A stretch of 64,000 nt of DNA from contig JANPWX010000108.1 of NCBI GenBank assembly GCA_024734555.1, positions 3,299,618 through 3,363,617 on the forward strand. Direction: 5' to 3'. The position numbers and the translations under genes are program-made. Source of the DNA: Trochalopteron elliotii. Its lineage: Eukaryota; Chordata; Aves; Passeriformes; Leiothrichidae. Below, one piece after another: positions 1-14,965 of this stretch (positions are counted from its first letter, which is position 1; each line of letters starts with the position of its first letter). A model generated the notes under the pieces. It saw only the letters and a program-made list of their open reading frames with translations. It searched no databases and had not been told where the DNA came from.

Positions 1-308
1 TGTGGTGAAGGTATTTCCTCAGATACCTCCACCTTGCTGCCCCTCTCTGTTCTCTGTCTCTCTGCCAGCACCTAGGTGCTTTTATTGTTCCTCACCACAG
101 CTATCTCTTAATTTGTTGCCTCAGACAGCTGTTCCTGCCTTTACATTGCCTGTGCCTGGCTTGTATCCTGTCTGAGCCTCCTTCCTGATTATCTTAATGT
201 TGAATCATGTTATGCCAGTGTAATACCTTCTATTAGCTAAATAGTCTCCTTTCAGTTTAATTGGGAAGGCAACCTTGACAACAAACCTTATTGAATCTTA
301 CTGAAAAA

Positions 309-775
309 TAAAAGGTGCTGCAGAGAGTCCAGAGAAGGACAAGGACCCTGGTGAATGGGCTGGAGCACATGTCTTATGAGGAGTGGCTGAGGGAACTGGG
401 GATGTTTAGCCTGGAGAACAGGAGGCTCAGGGAGGACCATATTCCTCTCTGTAACTACATGTAAGGAGGTTTTAGTAAGGTGGGGGTCAGTCTCTTCTCC
501 AGGTTACAAGTGACAGAATGAGAGGAAATGGCTTCAAGTTGCACCATGGTAGGTTTAAATTAGATATTAGAAGAAATTTCTTAATGTAAATGGTTGTCAA
601 ACATTGGAATAGACTACCCAGGGAAATGGTGGAGTCACCATCCCTAGAATTTTTACAAAAACATGGGGCTATGTCACTCGAGGACACAGTTTAATGGTGA
701 ACATGGTGGTGGTGCTAGGTTAGACTTGATGGTCTTAAAAGTCTTTTCCAACTTTAAGCATTCTGTGATTCTATG
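309..775 (+). mobile_element. CR1 LINE, 5'-truncated copy
   Basis: This has the typical avian CR1 3' region: a block reading roughly 'gagtggctgagggaactggg', then 'agcctggagaacaggaggct', a '(g)gtggagtcaccatccct' block, and the terminal 'gattctatga' type tail near 775. The copy is in sense orientation to NALCN. It has small indels and substitutions and no open reading frame, so it is an old dead copy. Confidence 0.9.
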
Positions 776-2375
776 AACCAAACAATGATTAGGATATTAT
801 TTCTGTTATTGCTATTTATTTTCCATGATTAAATATGCCACTGCAAAATCTTTTTATGACTGTCTGCTCTGGTTCTGGCCAGGACAAGATTAGTCTTTGC
901 AGTGGCCAGAATTGGGCATGGCTAGAACTTGGAGGTTATTCTATACCACCTCATGTCATTGCTGGGGTCAGGGGGAAAGGAGTTTCTTGCAACAAGAAGG
1001 AGGCTTTCCTTCTGGAGGGAGTGGCAGGGGGAGTGCTTGGTTAATGCTGATTCTGAACATTTTGAGTGTGATTCACTCACCTCTCTTGTACACTTGTTAT
1101 TAACATTGTTGCTGTAACTGTTCATTTTCTTATCTCATTGTCATCGCCAGTGAATTGTTCTTAGCCCATGATCTTTACCTTTTGTGCCTCCAGTTCTCCT
1201 CTCCAGCCACCAGCAGGGGTGGGGGACAGGGGGAGTGAGCAAGTGGCAGTGTGGTTTGGAGCGTATCAGTGGCAGCACTGAAGTGAGGAGTAGTATTCCT
1301 AAATTACCACAGTGTCTGAAGGTACAGACCAGATGACCAAGTGTGCATATGTGTACATGCATACCAAGACAGTTTATGCATTTTTATTTTTCCTCTATTA
1401 CCATTTTGCTTCCCTGTGAAAGGGGATAAAAGTGCTTTTTGCTGCCTCACTTGCTAGTTTCTTTTAGCAAGTACTTTCACATATGAGACAGAATACTTCA
1501 TTATTATGATGGAAATTTTGACACCATTAAAAATACAGTGTAAAATATGCAGAGAGACTATCTGGTTAGAATTTGTGTGAAATGGAAATTTAAAGAATAT
1601 AATGACACCTGGTTTGAATCACACTGAAGAAATGCGTGCCAGTAGCCCCACCTTTAATTATTGTATTCTTATAGCTTGCCTTGTGGATTAAAAATATTAA
1701 TTATATAGCTACTATTTTGCTGACTTACCTCTGCTTTAGGTATTATTAACCCCTGCTTTTCTGTAAATTTCTGAATGTAAGGCTTATCTCCTGAACCTCC
1801 CTTTCTAGAGCAGAATATACAACCATTTTATGTCACTGGGGTCAAAAGGAAGCCAGCTTGCATGAGAAGGGTTTCAGCTGTCTTCTGTCTGCAATGCTAC
1901 CTGTAATTCAGGCAAAAAGTCCAGATATTAAGAGACAAGAGGGAATTCTATCAGCTTGTATGCTTGTAAATATGTGCTTAGTCTCCATTGAGCTTCAATT
2001 TAAGCAAGCTATCTTAAACTCCAGTGGAATTCAAGAGGGGATGAATTCTTCAGTAGGCAGGCACAAGGCTTTACTAAAAGCTGAGCAAGTACTAGTTCTT
2101 GCAGGCTCCTATACATCCCATATTATGTTCTAATTTCATCAAAAAAGAAACACACAACAACCCTGCATGAAGAGTAGCTTGGTTAAGGCTCTGAGCTTCA
2201 GGCACAGTTAAACATAAAATGTCAATGCTGACAATTCTTCATGAATATAACAATCTCAGCTCATTAAAGATTGAGACTGTATTTTACAACTATATATATG
2301 AATTTTCTAATGTGTTAATATATCTTACAAATGTAAAAATATGTGTTTCTTAAATTTTGCATACTTCTGAAGTAG

Positions 2376-2425
2376 ACAATCTTTGAGATTCCTTTCAACC
2401 TAAAAATGGTTCCATGATTCTATGA
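2376..2425 (+). mobile_element. CR1 3'-tail fragment
   Basis: About 50 bases matching only the extreme 3' end of CR1: 'gagattcctttcaacc' followed by 'ccatgattctatga'. Severe 5' truncation like this is normal for CR1. Confidence 0.75.
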
Positions 2426-3254
2426 GTTTCACATTCAAAAGCCTCAGTTTTCCTGGGACAGTGTAACTACTCTGTTAGAAGGACAATACAGCAGAAAACA
2501 GTCCAGGTTTCTGCATTGCAGTGGTGGTAACTTGCTAAAATATGTACTGATGAGATCAGGTGTTCTGGAGGGACCTCATACTTGCCAAGAAGGAGAAATT
2601 GGTTGGGTTATGAGATTCAGGAGCAGTCTTCTTTGCAATGACCATGAGAATGTGGAGTTCAGGAACCTTCAAAGAAGGAACAAAGCCAAAAGATACGACC
2701 ACAACCATGGCATTCAGACTTCTTCATGTTCAGGTATCTGCTTGGAAGAATCCCATTGTAAACAGTCCTAGGGATTAGAGGTTCCAGAAAAACTGGTTGA
2801 TTTTCAAGAATTTTCCTCCTTGAAGTTAAAAATTGATCTCCTTCCAAGTGCAGGAAATCAAGAAACTGTGGTAGGAGGTCCGCATAATTGAACCAGTAGC
2901 TCTGGACAAAACTCAGAATTAAAAAGGAAGCATACAAGAGATGGAATCAGGGTCAAGTGGCCCAGGAGGAATACAAATACCCTGTCTGAGAGTGGAGGTA
3001 TAGGATTGAATCTGCCGTGACATGGAAGGCAACAAGGAGAGCTTCTACATATGTAAGAGAAGCAAAAGGAAGACTAGAAAAACATGGGCCTGCTGTTGAA
3101 AGGATTAGGAGACCTTGCAAGGCAAGGCAATGGCATAGAAATGGTTTAGGCCTTTTTCACCCATTTTGATAGGTAAGACTGACCTTCAAGAATCTCAAGC
3201 CTCTAAGTTTTAGGAAAAAATCTGGAGCCACGATGAACAGCTGAACAAAACAAA

Positions 3255-3456
3255 AGACTCTTCCACTGTGAAGGTGCTCAAACAGTGGAACAGGTTGCAC
3301 AGACAGGTTGCAGAGCCTTCATCTCTCAAGATATTTAAGCTTTGACTGAACAAAGTTCTGAAATATCTGCTCTAGCTGACTCTGCTTAAGCAGGCAGCAC
3401 AAGACTAGATTATCTCTAGAAGTCCCTTCCAACATAAATAATTATGTGCTTATGTG
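3255..3456 (+). mobile_element. CR1 LINE fragment, diverged
   Basis: It contains the CR1 blocks 'ggaacaggttgcacagacag', a degenerate 'tctagctgactctgcttaag' and 'agtcccttccaac', in the usual order and sense orientation. The terminal octamer repeats have decayed. Confidence 0.85.
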
Positions 3457-4590
3457 AGCATAAAACCCGTACAGGTACACAGAATCTTTAGGAAGAAGAT
3501 GGAAGGAGGCAGAGTTCTTCTAAATTTTGAGTTCTATTTTTTCTGAAATTTTGTTAGGCACTTTTACATATAAACTCAGGATCAAATGAAAATGGCCTTT
3601 TCTGCTGGAAGTACAACTTACACACAAACACAAGGAACCATAATGGTACATAACTTACTCATATTAAAGACCTAAACTGTATTACTTGTGGAAATTTGTA
3701 AAACAATATCAATATTAGTGGCCATTAATTCAAAGGGTTTTTTTAATGTAAAATAAATGAATATGTACATATATTCTGTGTTTGACTGTAGCTTCTACTG
3801 TGGCTGACCAGTGAGGGAAGTGGTTAAGTTTTCAGCGTAAATCATAAGTCCATGGTCTTTGTGGTGGAGGCTTAGAAGTTACTTCTTTGAACTTCTGCAT
3901 GCATCTTTGTATCTTATCAGTAATGTTTTGGCATCTCACATATGTAAACTCCTGGACACTATTCTGTGCCTCTATTTCTCTTCTCTCATGTGTGGCTGCA
4001 ACAGCAGTGATGCAAAGCATTAAGTGCACAGATATGTGAATTATCTGTGAGTACTTCATAGCTCATAGGCCCAGATGTGTATGTCTACTATATGTAGATG
4101 TGTTTTATTCATTTAAGCAATAGTTTAACATTCAGATGAATTCAGATAAAACATGTGTTTCTTGAGCTAGAGCAGTGCACAAGATAGAATCGACTTAACT
4201 TTTTCCTGAACAATAAGTCATCAAGATTTGCATGAATAAATCATAATGCAGGAGTATTAAATGAGGCCAAATGACCTTGATAGATGTGCTCTTTATGCTT
4301 TAAAACATACTAAAGTAATGGATATCATGTTAAATTATAAACCTTCAGTAACAAGTCAATTGGCAAATAAAAACTAAAAAGTACAAAAAAAAAGTCTCAA
4401 AACCTGCACATGTAAACCAGTTGAAGCAATATATTAAAACGTATTTTAAAGAGTCATAAATTAGAATCATATAAAGAAGCTTTAAAATAACATATTATTA
4501 TAGCTGATTATGTTTTGACAATATAATAGATCTTTAAAATGCACATGGTTTGACTCCTTTTGACGATAAAATTTACTTTTTCTTTTGTAG

Positions 4591-4749
<159 letters not shown>

Positions 4750-5196
4750 TAATTTTCAAGATAAGCTAAAGTAAAAAATGTGACTGTCAAGAACATTTTA
4801 GTGTGTAATTTTTTTATTCCCTGAAGCATTCCAAGAATACTTTGCTAACTTGTTCAACTTTCTCTGTCTGACAATGGCTGACAGCCCTATCTTACAACCT
4901 TTTGAAAGGTAATTTCCTCAAACAAAATGTTACTGGTAGTGAGCTGAGGCTTAAATATACCATCTGCAGGCAATGCATGGCTGCTGAGTTGCTATCTTTC
5001 TCTAGCAGGAGTGTAACATTCAGAAGAATTTAACTTTAAAAAGATGACAAAACACTGTATTTAAAAAATGTCATCTAGAACTTCTTCTTAAATAATCTTT
5101 ATTTGATATATATACTTAACTGCCAAAAGGTCCTTAAGCATAACCAAAATAGTGTTACAAATATTCTGGCTTCAGCAATCGCAAGAGCACACCACC

Positions 5197-5211
5197 AAAA
5201 AAAAAAAAAAA
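5197..5211 (+). repeat. Poly(A) run
   Basis: An uninterrupted A tract of about 15 bases. I see no recognisable retrocopy or SINE body in the preceding few hundred bases, so it is simple low-complexity sequence rather than a clear retroposon tail. Confidence 0.7.
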
Positions 5212-6071
5212 AGATTTATGCAATCATTAATATTGTATAGGAGGAGTCTGTGCTCCTGAGCTAGTGAATTGGAGGTACCAGGGACATTCTGGCAAGGAAC
5301 CGCTTGAGTCATTAGCTGGTCAAGGATCTTACTGTAGAGCATGCACTAGAGATCCTAGAACCTTGCCTGGATAGGGCACACTTCTAGTTTATGTTTACTG
5401 CAGTTTCCCTGGCTTCAATAGTTGCATAGTCCTTTGGAGTCAGCAGGGTCATTCTTAGACTAGAGTGAATGATAGCAGAATGTTGCTAGTTGTTTCTCTG
5501 TTTTTGGTTTTATGTGGTTTTCTGTGTCTAAATATATTTGATATTCAGACTCACATGCTCGCTTTAAACCCTTTAGTCCATAACAGTACAATGCTTTATG
5601 AATCTCCTTTTTTTAAGGAAGGTTGAGTGGATACATATTTTTTATCTTAGTTTTAGAATTTGTATCTGATCTCTTAAAATCATATGAAGCTGAGAGTTCT
5701 CCAGTTGTGGGACAGAAATAAGAGCAAAACAACCGGTTAAAAACAGCACCAGAGTTGAAACCTTTAAAAAAGTGCAGATTATAAAGCCAGCAGTGCTGCA
5801 TCATTCTTCGTTGTCTCTCATGCTGCTGGGGATTGCTGTAGTTTGTATGAATATTGAGTCAATGCTGGTATGAACAACAATTACAAGAATAATTGTGAAA
5901 TGTGTTGTCTTTCTCTCAAGTTCTAAGACTATTTTAAAAACAACATCAACATGAAAATTATTATCCTGAAAATAAGACATTGGAATAAAACCAGCAAATG
6001 TTGGGTTGTCTTTTAAAATGCTCCACAGATCTTAGAGTAGAATTGAGGACAAGGAAACTAATTTTAATCTC

Positions 6072-6651
6072 CATCATGATTTAACACCAGCCAGCAGCTC
6101 AGCCCCATGCATTCTCTTGTTCACTCTCCCTCAGTGGGATCGGGCAGAGAATGGTCAGAATAAAAGTGAGAGAACTCATGGGTTGAGACAAAAGCAGTTT
6201 AGTAGGTAAAGCAAAAGTCATGCACACAAACAAAGCAAAGCAAGGGATTCATTCACCACTTCCCATGGGCAGGGAAACCATCTCCAGGAAAGCCGGGCTC
6301 CATCAGCCATAACAGTAACTTGGGAAGACAAACAGCTTCACTTTAAATGTTTCCCCCTTTCCTTCTGCTTCCTCTAGCCTTATATCCTGGGCACAATGCC
6401 CTGTAGCACAGGATATCCTTGTGCTCAGTTGGGGTCAGCTGTTCTGGCTGTTTCCCCTCCCAGATCCTTGTGCATCCCCAGCCTGCTCCCTGGTGGGATG
6501 AGAGACAGAAAATGCCTTGACTCTGCGCAAGCACTGCTCAGCAACAGCTGAAACATCCCTGTGTTACCAACACTGTATGCAGCACAAATCCAAAATAACA
6601 CCATAGAAACTATAGTGTAAAATTAACTCTGTCACAGGCAGATCCAGTACA
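6072..6651 (-). mobile_element. ERV solo LTR, antisense (family A)
   Basis: About 580 bp. On the plus strand it opens with a degenerate 'catgatttaacaccagccag' (LTR 3' end in reverse) and closes with 'gatccagtaca' (LTR 5' end, TGTACT in reverse). The internal blocks 'aactcatgggttgagac', 'gggattcattcaccacttcc' and 'gtgcatccccagcctgctcc' recur in the LTR at 47507-48043. Flanks atctc and atatc match in 4 of 5 positions and may be a decayed target duplication. No internal gag or pol sequence is adjacent, so it is a solo LTR. The family is one I know from birds, but I cannot assign a database name. Confidence 0.85.
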
Positions 6652-9600
6652 ATATCCTTGGCTGGAAACAAATAATTAAGTCAGCATTAAAGCCTGAGGC
6701 CATGAACTCTTCACAGCAGACATTTTTGCTTTGTGCCCAGGATACAGCAAGTGGAGCCTGGATTCTTAGCAAAATAGCATTAATTCTATTTATATTCAAA
6801 ATAGGGAACATTGCATGTCCTATTTCTATTTTGGCTCAGAATATATAGTATAATTATGCTTTTATTAATCAGTGCTAGAAACAATCTCTTCAATATTTAT
6901 TTCAAGTATAAAGTTCGCAGGGTTTTGGTTTTTTTTTCCAGTAGAAATACTTGCCAGGGTTTATTCAAGGTGAGTATATAATGTAGACTAGTGTACTATA
7001 ATTCTGTCCTGTAAGCAATGTCCAGTTTCCTTTAACAATACATTTTTCTCTTTCTGCATAGCTTAGATAATTGATTTCTTAGGAGAGAGGTTGTCGGAAA
7101 ACTCATTTGTTTACCTTTTAACATTTCCAAATATGTGAGGTAAAGTATTCTGGGATAGAGAAAGGTGGGATTTTTTATTTGTAAAGCATTTCTTATGTCC
7201 GTTAATTGGATTTCCTGGTTTTATTTTTCTTTTTTTTAATCTTGTGATGCTTTTACTAGAGGCACTATAAAAATCAAACAAAACCCTAGTATGTTATAGA
7301 AAGAGGAACAAAGTATCAGAAGAGCAGAAGAATAAAAAAATCCTGAGAGAGAAGAAAAATCAATAAGCTGGTGTCATTTTCTATTTGGTTGTTGTGAAAC
7401 TTGTTCTTTGTAGCACAAAGGGTGCACAAAGGAAATATTTTTAAGAGCCTTGAAGAAGCTGAATACTCGAACAATGCAGGTTATTCCACAGTTTGTTTGC
7501 TTGGTGTAGAAGACTAGTTGGAGCAGGATGCACTGCTGTTGCTCTGTCTTTTCCATTAGAGTAGGCTGCAGAAAACCTTCCATTCAGTGGGAGCTGACTT
7601 GAGCAGCCAACAGCGGTGAGGATTCACTTTGCTAAAGCAAATGGCCAGATAGACTACAGCAAGCATATCTGGCTTACTGATATGTTTTGCAGAAATTATC
7701 TTGGGAGCTGCTGGCTTTAGGGGAAGACATGTCTAATAAAATATCTTGCTTGGTCCGTTCTATGTATCATATGCTGCAGTGGCCTAGAATTGTGGAAATA
7801 CATCCGCTTAAACTCAGTGGGCAAATTCAAATGAATTTATTGAGATGCTCTGTACCAAGAAAAGAAACCTGTTTTCATTGTTGGAAAGAAAAGACAAAAT
7901 CAAGAAGGCAAAGGTTAAACAAGAAGATAAAAGAAGTTAACCTATACCCAGATTCCATTGTTTGCATAATTTTGTATATGGAGTAGTAAATAAGAGGTTC
8001 TGACAAGCATTTCAACTTGTATGCATCAATCCTGCAAAAGCAAAACCAGAATTTTAACGGGATGACTCTAAACCCCACAGTGCAGTATTCTGGAAAGAGT
8101 AGAGCTTCAAATACCCTTTGGTATTTTTTAATGAGGATGCTGACTTTAAGTGCTCGATATCTAGACAGAATAGTGATGGATGTTTGCTTTTATATGGATT
8201 TTCCATTATAACATGTTACAGACTAGCTATCTTATTTGAGTTGCATACAATTCCTACGATGACTGTCTGAATACCAGAGTTCAAAACCAGGTGCTCCAAT
8301 ATAGTTTCTCCTAGATTCCTTTTGTAACCTGTCCCCTTGCACTGCTGCCTTCCCCTGTCCTGGATGAAGGAAGGATTGAATGCTGCATCAAATCTGGTAG
8401 TGAGGGAAGTGCTAAAGGTCTGTGCCCTTAATCCCACTGATCCTCCATGGAAGAATTCTTATCTTTTCCTGACAGCTTGATAACCTTTCAAGTAAGACAC
8501 AGTTGCAAAGAAAAAAAAATGAGTCTGTCACTGTTGGTTGCTGACTGATAGTGAGCTGTGCCTCTGCCAAAAAAAGTGTTGAGTGGCTGCTAGCAAAAGG
8601 TCATGCTGATGAAGGTGGGATTAATACCATAAGGCTTCCAGGTGACCAAAAGGGACCTGACTGTCAGAGAAATGGTCCATTTCTGTTAGCTCCTCTTTGG
8701 CCTCCCCAAAGCAGAATTGGCAACATAGTGGAGGGTGGCTGCTTGGCAACTGCTTATGTGTTACACCTGCTTATTCTGCTCTGGCTTCTTATGTGAGTTT
8801 GCTTTTGCCTTGTCTCTGCAGCAATGAAAGGAATTATTCCAGATTTTAAAAAAACCTCACAAAACTAAGAAATTGTATTGCATTTCATACCTAACAAAAA
8901 GTTCTAGTCAGTTATTCTGAATCTTCTCCTGTAATTAATTTCCAAGGAAGGGAAAAAATACAAGCTCTGTCAGCAGGAAGACAGGTGTATAAATGTAATC
9001 AGATGTTATGCAAACCATTTGATACATTTTTAAGTGCCAGTGGTTTGAATTCATTTGACAAGTATATGAAATGCAAATGATTCTGCCCACACATTTTTAG
9101 AATAAATTAAAATACACTTAACATCATATTTGTTAGACTTGTTCTAATAGGAAGTCTATGTGCTCTGAAGTGTGTATATGTGTATTTAAATGACATTGTT
9201 ATTCCACCTGCTCTGCATTGAATCCCAGCTGCTTTCTAACCACTGTTCCATTTTGCCTAACTCAATGCCCTTCTTCTTTTAGGACTTGGATGATGTGTCA
9301 TTAAGAGTGAGCTTTACTTTTAAGATTTTTTGCTAAAACATTTTCCTTGTGTTTTAGAAGTTTTCATGTAAAGGAGTAGTCTCTTCAAACCTGTCTCGTT
9401 CTCCTAGAGCTCTTTGACATCCCAGAACACAGGCTGAAAAACTGGCCACATCTATTTGAGGATAAGGGCATAAATGTGTCCCTACACTGTCTGTGACTGA
9501 AAGCACACAAATATTTCTTAGTATTTTTTCTTTCCTAAGAAAAGGAAAATCTCCGGAAGAGATTTTTTGAGTGCTATGAAGCATTTTGCCGCAATTTAAT

Positions 9601-10887
9601 CATTCTGTGGACATTTAAAGCCTGATAACTATTTTACATGCCTTGAGGAAACCATATTGTGTGGCTGATAGCACTGCTTGTAAATAGCTGTGTGGTCTAG
9701 GGGAATAAACAAATGGCATACACTGCAGTGTTTAATTTCCATCTCCACTCCTGCTTGTGACAGTCCTGTACACATAAAATATGTAAAATTTTATTTAGCT
9801 ATCTCACAGCCTCCCTCTTTCATGTTGATGAATATATTTTTAATGTACTGTGGAGTTTGACTTTTAAATAACGTAAATAGTTAAGGCAGCATGCCAGAGA
9901 TTTTCGTTGTCAGGGTCAGGATTAAAATCTTAGTCTCTAACTTTTTTATCCCCTGCCAAATTCAGTGGACCTTATGGCCCACAGTCAATTAGTCTCTCCA
10001 TCTTAACAGACTAATAATACTTGTCCTCAAAGGAGATTGAAGCTGCATTTTCTTTATTTGAACTGCACTTTGAAAGTATTAGTTGTATTTAGATGTGACC
10101 TAGTGTTACTTTAGGGTCTCTTTTAAGCCCTGTGTAAAGAGGAACATTTCTGAGTCACAGAAAAGCATTTGCATTGTATATCCTGGCTGTTGGAAAGTGT
10201 TCAAGAGAGCATCTCAGAGTATGTACAGTGGTGAAATAAGAAGGCAAATGAGGAAGTGTGCCTAGCCAGAAGGATTTTTTTTGTAGAGAGAGAAGTAAGA
10301 GAAAATAAGTCTTGAAGATGTATACCTATGCTTTATGTTCCACCACGTGCAAGTTCTTTAACATCATTGTGAAAATTAACTAGTTCTGGACTGACTTGGA
10401 ATTTCCTCTCATTTTTAAATTTTGTTTTAGATGCTTAAAAACCATTGCCTCTTTTCTATCTATTTTGGTTGTTGTATTAATATGGATGTTTTAGAAAATT
10501 GAAGTAGCAATTTTCAGACTTTGGTGTCTTTCTTAGATCTCTTAAAATTCTTCAGAAATCTCATATGAGTTGCTTCATATTTTGAAAAAGTCAGAAGTCA
10601 TCATATTTTCTTTTTTATATATGTACTTAAGGTAAAAGATCATCTGGATGAATTTATTTCTTCATGCTTTCCAAATCGTGAAATCTACTCATCTGTGTTG
10701 AGTCTAGAAAATTTTGTGAAGTGAAATCTATTATTGTTTATTCTGTTTAGAATATGGTTAGTTGTGTTAAATGGTATGAAGATCTTTATTTTTGCCATAC
10801 AAAGCGCTGATAGACATCATGACATAGAAACTTCCAATTTAACTCAGTGTTTTGAATGCATCTTTCTTATTTTGTATATCCATCTAG

Positions 10888-11058
<171 letters not shown>

Positions 11059-14000
11059 TGATCAGCTACTTCTACTTTTTACTCTATATACCAAATTAAA
11101 ACCTTACCTATCCACGTTTCACACAGATTTCAATTTTCTCACAGTATTGACTAATTTTGAGAATAACTTTAAAATAAAAAATCTGTTTGTAACTATTTTC
11201 ATTGGGTGGATTTACAAAAATAGGATTATTTCTAACTTTGCTGAGAAGTCCTTTCTGTTATCAGTAACTCCCATTTCTTATCTGAGCTGCACTGTTCAAT
11301 AAGTTCTGATTTGTTTCTTTATTGTTCTTCACTGAGCCTTGACCTTTTACACAGCTGTTTACAACATCACCTTCCTGTAGTGTCCACCACTACTTTCCTG
11401 GCTGATTTCCCTGGGGCCTCAATTCACTTGCTGTTGCTTCTCCAAATCTTCATCTCTGTGGCAGTCACATACTAAGCTAAGTTACTGTGGATCTTCTGAG
11501 GTAATTTCTCCAGAATCATCCTAGACCTGGGTTTTATAGCTCTCCAGCCATTCCTTATCTAGATGGAAAATGTGTTTATTGAGGCTCTTCCTGCATTTTC
11601 ACTTGGGAGAAGAGCGGGAAAGAGAGACAAAAAAAGACTGATTAATTCTGACTTATGATTCTTCTCGTCAGCCAGCCCAACCAATTCCCCATTCATCCTC
11701 CTTCAAGTGCTTAGGGTTGATCCAGTTTTGGGAGAAAGCACTGGGATTCATTATGTGTTATGTTCTACAATGCTAAAGAAAGGGTTTTTTAAAGAACATA
11801 TCTATTAAAGGATTCATATCTGCCCATTATTCAGCAATGGATTGGCATGGTGAATAAGTAATACTCAATAAGGGAAAATAATAAATCATCAGACAGAGTC
11901 CTGTCAATAAATGTGATTAGTTGTAGTGACACATATTGTAAACATGAATACAGCATGGGGGAAGTAGTCTCCCCAACTGTGGGTTGAAATATAATGGCCT
12001 TTTGAGATTTCTGCAAATGTCATCCTGTATTTTTTCTAAATGGTTCTGCAAACCCTCTCAAGAAAGCTTTCAGGATGAAAAAATCTATTTTGTTTTCACC
12101 TGATATTATTTGAAGACTTTTAAGTCATTATAGCTCTGATTTTGCTGTCCAAATATGTAGAATGCTGTTACTCAATGCAGCATGATACATCCAAGGTGCA
12201 AAGAAGGATGATCTGTCAGGAGTATGCAATTGCACTCTTGTGTCAAAAGCACGCAGGGAGCATAGCTGGGAGCTCTCAGTTAAAGCAGTCAGCAACTTAG
12301 TTAATAATTAGTTTGTATTAATTAGGATGTAGTCCACTCATGACTGGTGGTGTCTTTGTAATAATTTTCGGCATAAACTGTGAATGTTGGACTAAATGGA
12401 TGACATCATCACTAACTCATAGGATTGAAAGTATAATTAAAATGTGGGCAGATGCTGATAATAAAATAATAGGTCTTTTCTTTTTAATGGTTTTAATTAG
12501 TTTAGTGGAGCAGTGGTGGTGGTGGTGTTTTTTTAATTACACAGTGCTAGCTTTTATGACAAAAAATTTCAAGATGTGATTTTTTTTTCCAAAATACGTG
12601 AAAGACATACGTTTTACAAGCAGAAACACTTGCCACACTGAAAGATACGGGTTGCATTTTGCAATCCAAATTCCCTAGGAGGCAAATGGTTGGAAGGTTG
12701 CAGAATACCTTTGATGTCAGCATGTAAGGTACACACCATATTCCTCCACAGTTAAGTTCTGGGCAAGCTAGATAACACATTTTCAAATCAACCAAGGTTA
12801 AAAAGTCTTTTTCACATGAATACATCTTAATACAGGCAGATTTCCAGGCATTTAGGTATTCATGATGACAAGGTAAATGTGTTCCTTGTCAGCCAACAAA
12901 ACAGATTACTGAAAACAGAAATCCTTCTTGACACATTCCAGGATAGCAAGCAAGAATTATTGTTTGGCTTGTCTAGTCCTCCTTGCATACATTTCAGTTT
13001 GCATTATTCATTGGTCTATATCATTGCCTTTTGCCAACACATTACTCAGTCTTTGCTACATTGGCTACTGTCCACCCTCCCACCTATCTTCCTTGCATTC
13101 ACTGTGCATTCATTCAAGACACTTTGCAAAGCCCTCTGTGAAAGACTACAGCAAAGGACTGTTACATAGCTGTATCTGTAGGACATAAAATTAGTGGAGA
13201 AATGATTTTGCATATTATTGCAGAGATCTGTAGGGAACCAGCATAAAAGGGAGAGGTTTAAACAGAATGTAACCTACATTGGACTGAAGAGATGGTATTG
13301 TATTTGTGCTTGGGAAAAACACTGCTGAGTCATTTTCTGAATAACTGTTATCCCTTGCAGGGGATGTAGCCATTATTTGTAAGAAAGCTGTGGTTCCTTT
13401 TTTGTATTATTCATTTTGATTTGTTTTTAATATATTTTTATATTTAATCCAAATAGTGCATCTTCTACAGCTCCTAAATTTAATACAATTTGCAATCCAA
13501 TTACACAAAATGCATAAATTCATTAGAGTGTACTTTTGCTAGATTCAATTTGTTACCTAATGAAAATAAATGAAGAAACCAAATAGTATCAATAAGATTA
13601 GTCTGTTGCTTAAAGGTCAATTAAAGTTCCCCAAAGAAAGGGGAAAAAAAAGTAAAGCAGATAATTGAGTTTATCTGAAATACCACTCGGAATACCATCT
13701 ACCATGAGATCTTCTCCCCACTGGGGTCTGTGTTGAAGCTAGTATTGATGGGAGCAGAGCTAACATTTATACCATGAGTAAATCTTGTAAATAAGAAGGC
13801 ACAGTGTTTACATTTTAACAGTACTTGGAAATCTCACTCATCTCACTGCCTGCCATGGTAGCCTGTTTCGTGTACTCAGATTTTATATAATGTAGTCATG
13901 ATACCAATAGGAAAGAAAGGGCTTTATCTCACCTTGTGCTAATGTTGTGAAAATTAAGCTGTCGAGTGTAACCACTGAATCTAGGACCCTTGTTTGTCAC

Positions 14001-14686
14001 TGAAGACAGTGGACACTTATCCATCTCACGTAAGGGCTCTGGTATGTTTGGAATAAGTTGCTCTCTTGAGTTGACTGTTTCTGTCTCCCCTTTGGCAGTA
14101 AAATCTAGATGACAGGCATATTCTGCATACCTTACAAATGGGTAGGGAGATGAGCTTCTTGTGAAATCCAAAGGTGTACATTATTAGCAAGCTACGGCAA
14201 ATTCACTGTATGAATAACTTCTGTCATACTTATTTTCTTTCCAAGAATAGCATAGCAATTGTATTTGATTTGTATACAAGGTCAGACAATAATTGCACTG
14301 TAGTTCCTGCCTTCCAGTTTCAGTATGATTCTTGTGGAAATCCTGGTGATACCTTGGAATAGAGAGCCTTTTTCTTCCTCAGAACTGCAGAATCTCAGTT
14401 GCCCCATATGCTGCTGTCTGTTGTCTTCAGCAGCTACTGTTGCTGCCACTGCCTCATGTCGATACTGATGTTCCTGTCACTGTGTCAACATCAAGGGCAG
14501 AAGTAGGAGAATCAGAGCTGTCAGCAGCACTTTCAAAGTAGACTCAGCAGTGAATGGGTCAGGAGTTCCACACAAGATCAAAGTTTTGCTGCCAGTTCTG
14601 AGAGGTGTCAAATATGTCAGGGGCAAACAATGCTCTTGTGAGATACTGAGTTCCTCTGATGCTGAGAAACATGACCCAAAATTTCC

Positions 14687-14704
14687 CATGTTATATATAA
14701 CATG
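14687..14704. repeat. 18-bp perfect palindrome
   Basis: CATGTTATATATAACATG is its own reverse complement with no spacer. The AT-rich core suggests chance or a slippage origin. I see no further structure around it. Confidence 0.8.
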
Positions 14705-14854
14705 AAATAGTAAAATATGTTCATTACCAAATTTGCTAGGTTATGTGGTATGTAATGCCAAACAATTTTGCTTCAGGTCACTGAAATTGAAGGATGATCT
14801 GTGGAAGAAGACTTGGCAGTTCTTTGTGTGAATATGTAACCTGGTATAACAAAC

Positions 14855-14965
14855 ATCATAAAATCAGAGAAATTGAAGTTGCAAGTGGCCTTTTAAAGCC
14901 ATCTCATCGAGCCCGCTGCTCAAAGCAGGGCTTTCATCAGACTGTTCAGGACCCTGTCCATTTAG
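14855..14965 (-). mobile_element. CR1 LINE 3' fragment, antisense
   Basis: Starts with a degenerate 'atcataaaatcagagaa' (reverse of the CR1 terminal octamers) and continues with 'catctcatcgagcccgctgc' and 'tcaaagcagggctttcatca', the usual antisense order. Confidence 0.8.

Larger units (their letters stand above)
1..4590 (+). other. NALCN: Intron upstream of the domain II S1 exon (3' part)
   Basis: Non-coding. It holds three plus-strand CR1 pieces (309-775, 2376-2425, 3255-3456), listed separately. The rest is AT-rich unique-looking sequence in which I see no conserved coding frame. It ends in a pyrimidine-rich tract and an AG acceptor at 4589-4590. Confidence 0.85.

Noticed and set aside
5160..5215. 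Poly(A) run as the tail of a processed retrocopy
   Set aside because: No recognisable coding or SINE body precedes it.
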